Assembly: GCA_942159475.1 (NCBI GenBank)
Contig: OW804102.1
Coordinates: 21,084,684 to 21,148,683, forward strand
Length of the DNA: 64,000 nucleotides
Source: Sthenelais limicola
Taxonomy: Eukaryota; Annelida; Polychaeta; Phyllodocida; Sigalionidae
Direction of reading: 5' to 3'
In this document: one piece after another, positions 60,541-64,000 of the stretch
Numbering within the stretch: position 1 is the first letter of the stretch
Layout: every line of letters begins with the position of its first letter
Made by a program: the position numbers and the translations under genes
Notes under the pieces: model-generated
What the model was told of the DNA's origin: nothing
Seen by the model: only the letters and a program-made list of their open reading frames with translations
The model's database searches: none

Positions 60541-61081
60541 GTTCGTTCTGTTGTGCAACCATCATCCAGGATTTATACAGGATTCGACCTTCACTGTTGA
60601 TATTATGTGAATTTGATAAAATACAAGGAATCGGCATATGCTTCAACCACAAAAATTTATGAAAAATCGAGGAGGAAAGAGGAGAGAGAGCGGGGAGGCC
60701 TATAAATACATGTTAAATTGCAGGGAACATTCATTACAATGTCGTCATTACGCCATAATTATTAGAAATAGGGCCTAAATATATCTTCCTATATCAGGAC
60801 AGTAATTTCATAGTAATAAAACGATTATTTTGTTTCAAAAAGGTAGTCTAGAATCAAGCCATCTTTTGCCGGCTAAAACGATTCACAAGCTCCGACTTCT
60901 TCCATTAATTTTACTGGCCGAAATACTGGGTAACTTACCTCTATCCTACATCCTGTTACTTGATAAATTGGGTTTAATATGTCCGAAATAATATAATAAT
61001 ATATTAAATGCCTAACACATATGCCCTAAAACACCCAGGTGATCAGGAAACTTCTCCAATACACTAAACTTAAAAAAATTT
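60541..61081. other. Spacer between foldback arms, no gene seen
   Basis: AT-rich, with a third short GAGAGAGCGGGGAG word near 60685. No coding signal. Confidence 0.4.
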
Positions 61082-61365
61082 AGGGCGGCGCAAATGCAAA
61101 AAAAAAGCTTCAGCTTCTTATAAGACTAATTATAAATGTATAAATGTATGGTGCTGGCTAACACGAGGATAGCGCTAACCCCCGCGCTAACACGAGGATA
61201 GCGCGGGGGTTAGCGCTAACACGAGGATAGCGCTGGTGCTGGCTAACACCAGCGCTAACACGGTGTTAGCTTATGGACACTACCGCTAACACCATGTTAG
61301 TCACCCGTTTGGTGCTAGTGTTAGTGTCCTATAACACCATTTTTTTATGAACGCCAGCCCTGCAA
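61082..61365. repeat. Foldback arm B' (right)
   Basis: Inverted partner of arm B, ending TATGAACGCCAGCCCTGCAA. It also contains GCTAACACGAGGATAGCGC words shared with arms A and A'. Confidence 0.85.
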
Positions 61366-61603
61366 TTCAGGACTGTACTCTTCAAGCATGGGAGTCCGCC
61401 CAAGCCAATGCTGGGGAATAGGGGCACCACAGCAAGTGTAGGATAAGAGTCTTTTGAATTCAGGCATCACATAGAAATAATTTTGAATTTGGATTGGCCT
61501 GGATTCAAACCCTGGACCGCTCACATAAGTATAGGCTAGCCAGAAGAGTTCGACCACTGAGGCTCACATAGGATCTGTTGATTATAGCATAGTATGATTC
61601 CTC
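61366..61603 (-). mobile_element. tRNA-derived SINE, fuller copy
   Basis: Minus strand: GAGCCTCAGTGGTCGAACTC, then a B-box-like GGTTTGAATCC (61501-61511), then a body ending CCCAGCATTGGCTTGGGC. The 5' part is homologous to 58057-58185 and the tail to 57195-57250. The tRNA origin is inferred from the A/B box layout. Confidence 0.65.
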
Positions 61604-61988
61604 AAAGGGAAAAATGGTTTAAAAAAAACAAAAAAACCCAAACAAATTTGCCTATATATCATATGGAATTACATTAGTTAAAATATAGCAATATAAGTTT
61701 CGTTAACACCAATAATCCTTCTATGTGAAAGATGTCTGTCCATATTGTTCTTTATTAACATTAGTATCTAACACTTGATAATTTGTAATACATAAATGTT
61801 TTGTCACATATTATCCACCTATTTGGTGATGATATACGAATGAATTGCCAAATAATGAATCAATAGAATTTAATTCTTCTTCCATTGTTCTCCCCCAAAC
61901 ATGCGGATGTAAATGTTAGAGTGCGGAAATGCCCAATATATAGGACCATATATCTCCAAGCAATACTGATTACCGATCGGGTAGCTGT
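61604..61988. other. No feature seen
   Basis: AT-rich sequence without recognised exons or repeat ends. Confidence 0.35.
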
Positions 61989-62082
61989 GATAGGGTGGTA
62001 GGGTGGTAGGGTTGTAGGGGGGATTTGTTCACCACAATAATAACAAACAAATGAAGTTGGAGGATACGCATGCTAGAGGACT
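61989..62082. repeat. Outer inverted-repeat arm, right
   Basis: Inverse of 57361-57446, with a short tandem run of TAGGGTGG. It is followed at 62101-62144 by a hairpin (GAATATAATTGT / ACAATTGTATTC, one mismatch). Confidence 0.8.
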
Positions 62083-62165
62083 TGACTCTGTTCTCTTCAT
62101 GAATATAATTGTACTTGGCCTAAAGGCTGCAGACAATTGTATTCACGAAGGAAATAGTGTCCTCT

Positions 62166-63673
62166 TATCTATCCTACACTATACATTGCCCAATGCCTAA
62201 TGTGTAACTTATGGTATTGCTGGGCTTATAAGCCACTCAGCATTTTTAGTAAACACTTCTGAGTATCTTGCCACTCAATACTTCCTGGCCACTGCATGGC
62301 AAATTCGTCGAGTAAACGTTTTCTAACAACTGCATGGTAAAGACAACTTTTCTATTTAGAATATTATTAGTGAGTAATACGTCACCCTTCCAATAAAGGT
62401 CTTATAACTCTAAGAGTAGTTTTTAATTGATTTTATTTTTATTTTCCATAAGCTTATATTGAAACAATACTGTTCTCAGCTTAAGTTTAAAAAAGAATAG
62501 GGTACCATTAAAGGTAGAAATTATTACCTTCTTTTACAGAATTACATGATCCATAGACGTTTCACGATATGCACGTGTCAATGTACAATACAAGCAGATC
62601 TACAATTATGTACATATAGAAAGTACAAATGCACAGAAGTTTTCCAGATAATGTCCCATAGAAGAGTACCACATTTAATCGGGTGTGTGTGTGTGGGGGG
62701 GGGGGGATATATTCCTCCCTGATGTAACCAAATAGTATAATTCAGAAGTATTGCTCCTATTTGTACACCAGGTAAGAATAAACAATATCTTGAAATGAAT
62801 TGACACTCTAGGGTTTGCCAGAGTCCTGAACTAGCCAATTCTTATTTGCAGGATTTTATTTAAGTTTTGAATGTTTTGTTATGAATGATATTGATATATC
62901 AATGTCGTTCAACCGCCTCTAGAATTATTGATGTTTTGGTGAGTTAACTGAAGAGGTCTATCTCAACCACTTCCCTGTAAATTATGTATGACAACAAATA
63001 ATATTTCACACATCTAACGTTTCCTGGTGACTTCATGGCAAAACCGAATCTTAAAGGCTGAGTTAAGCATCCTAGGCAATTCATGAGAAAAACAACGATT
63101 AAGCGCTTCCTAACCACTGCCAGGAACAAACATAATTTGATGGAATGCACGATGGATTGGCGAAGCAACAAACAATGATACGTACATTTACACTCGAAGT
63201 GTGTCTGATACGCTATTTCAGAACAGCTACGAGATTATATTCCATATCTATATCACAACTACCATGTTCAAACGGTGAAATTACCTTGTGGGATCATTCC
63301 TCTGCCATTGGTTACATGAAACTCAAAAATTAACAAACGCTTTCCCATCTCTGCGAAGCATGTTATTTTTCAAAAAACACATAGAGCGGATCAGTTAGTT
63401 GCTGAGTTAATAAAAAGTGCTTTTTGTTTTTTTAACAAACAGTGTAAAATGGCGCCAACCGCTGCAGTCGCACTATGAGCGTGGGATACGAACCACCGGT
63501 TTGCGATAGCCTAGTGTATGGTACAAGCTAAAAGACTATTGGAATTAATGTGAAATCAACTTGTGCACAAACAAGGACTTGTAATACAACACTCACACAT
63601 CTGGATTACGATAAATATTGAATGTGTTATACTGATATATACCTGAAGCGAGGACTACCCCTATCATCGCCCA
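62166..63673. other. Intergenic, no gene seen
   Basis: A GT run with 13 G lies near 62685-62706. A tRNA T-arm-like word (reverse strand GGTTCGTATCCCAC) at about 63483-63496 is not part of a foldable tRNA. The region should contain the promoter of the following frame. Confidence 0.35.
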
Positions 63674-64000
63674 ATGGCGAATGAATCAGCTAGTTCAGGC
63701 ACAACCAAGGGAGTACCGAGAGCGTTATCTAGAATTCTACCTGATAAAGATCCTGTGAAAAATCCCAAACTAATGAAACCCCAGGAAAGGAGAAGTAACC
63801 TACATTCCCATAGTAAAACCCAAATGAGACAAAAAATGGATAATGAATCATCAAGCGTCGATAGCAACGCACCCTCACAAACGGACGCATGTATGGGGAC
63901 CCAGTCCAATAGTCCATCGACCCACAAGCGAAACGATCTAATTCAAGAAAGTGAAGCAAATCAGACCAAGGATGAAGCAACTATGGCATCTCCCTCTGAC
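63674..64000 (+). CDS. 5' part of an unidentified gene, runs off the window
   Basis: From ATG at 63674 (in-frame TGA 30 bases upstream) the frame stays open for 109 codons to the last base. The product is very hydrophilic and rich in Ser, Asn, Gln, Lys and Thr (starts MANESASSGTTKGVPRALSR, later MDNESSSVDSNAPSQTD), so probably disordered. No domain is seen. It could be the N terminus of a nuclear or cytoplasmic protein or of a retroelement ORF. Minus-strand frames over the same bases are long too, which lowers certainty. Confidence 0.4.
   Translation, partial: MANESASSGTTKGVPRALSRILPDKDPVKNPKLMKPQERRSNLHSHSKTQMRQKMDNESSSVDSNAPSQTDACMGTQSNSPSTHKRNDLIQESEANQTKDEATMASPSD

Noticed and set aside
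63470..63560. tRNA-like sequence on the minus strand (GGTTCGTATCCCAC)
   Set aside because: The T-arm-like word is present, but I could not build acceptor and anticodon stems, so neither a tRNA nor a SINE is claimed.

Overview
The window is animal (eukaryotic) genomic DNA. Genes are split by introns with GT/AG borders, coding density is very low, and most of the sequence is repetitive. No bacterial or phage feature is present. A sushi (CCP) domain protein, an AT-rich background, abundant inverted-repeat elements and scattered AGGCCTA words suggest a marine invertebrate, perhaps an echinoderm or other deuterostome. The species assignment is inference.

Layout. 1-10.6 kb: a satellite array of 514-bp units, about 20.6 copies, entering from outside the window. 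10.6-18.9 kb: mostly non-coding, with an orphan candidate terminal exon (11521), a copy of a TA-flanked inverted-repeat element, a purine-rich tract and a 2-kb inverted-repeat element carrying a second one nested inside. 18.9-22.0 kb: a two-exon + strand gene for a 132-residue protein with signal peptide, one CCP domain and one membrane segment; its intron carries a nested pair of mobile elements. 22-28.8 kb: mobile elements, including a 2.1-kb element with 59-bp terminal inverted repeats (58/59 match) and ten copies of a GATAGATTACGAATG-like word. 29.5-56.7 kb: a minus-strand gene of eight coding exons, all joining in phase, for an unrecognised 338-residue single-pass membrane protein. Its fifth intron (19.7 kb) holds a 13.4-kb array of about 980-bp units, flanked within the same intron by two solo LTRs with 4-bp target duplications. 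Its first intron holds a 38-bp minisatellite whose unit duplicates the end of exon 1 and the splice donor. 57.2-62.2 kb: a stack of inverted repeats (a perfect 32-bp hairpin, tRNA-derived SINE copies, interleaved foldback arms). 63.7-64 kb: the open start of a + strand reading frame that runs out of the window.

The two recognisable genes both encode small single-pass surface proteins on opposite strands; nothing in the sequence shows that they act together. The main story is structural: two young satellite arrays, one wholly inside an intron, in a neighbourhood rich in elements that can form hairpins. All gene models were read by eye, with no transcript or database support.
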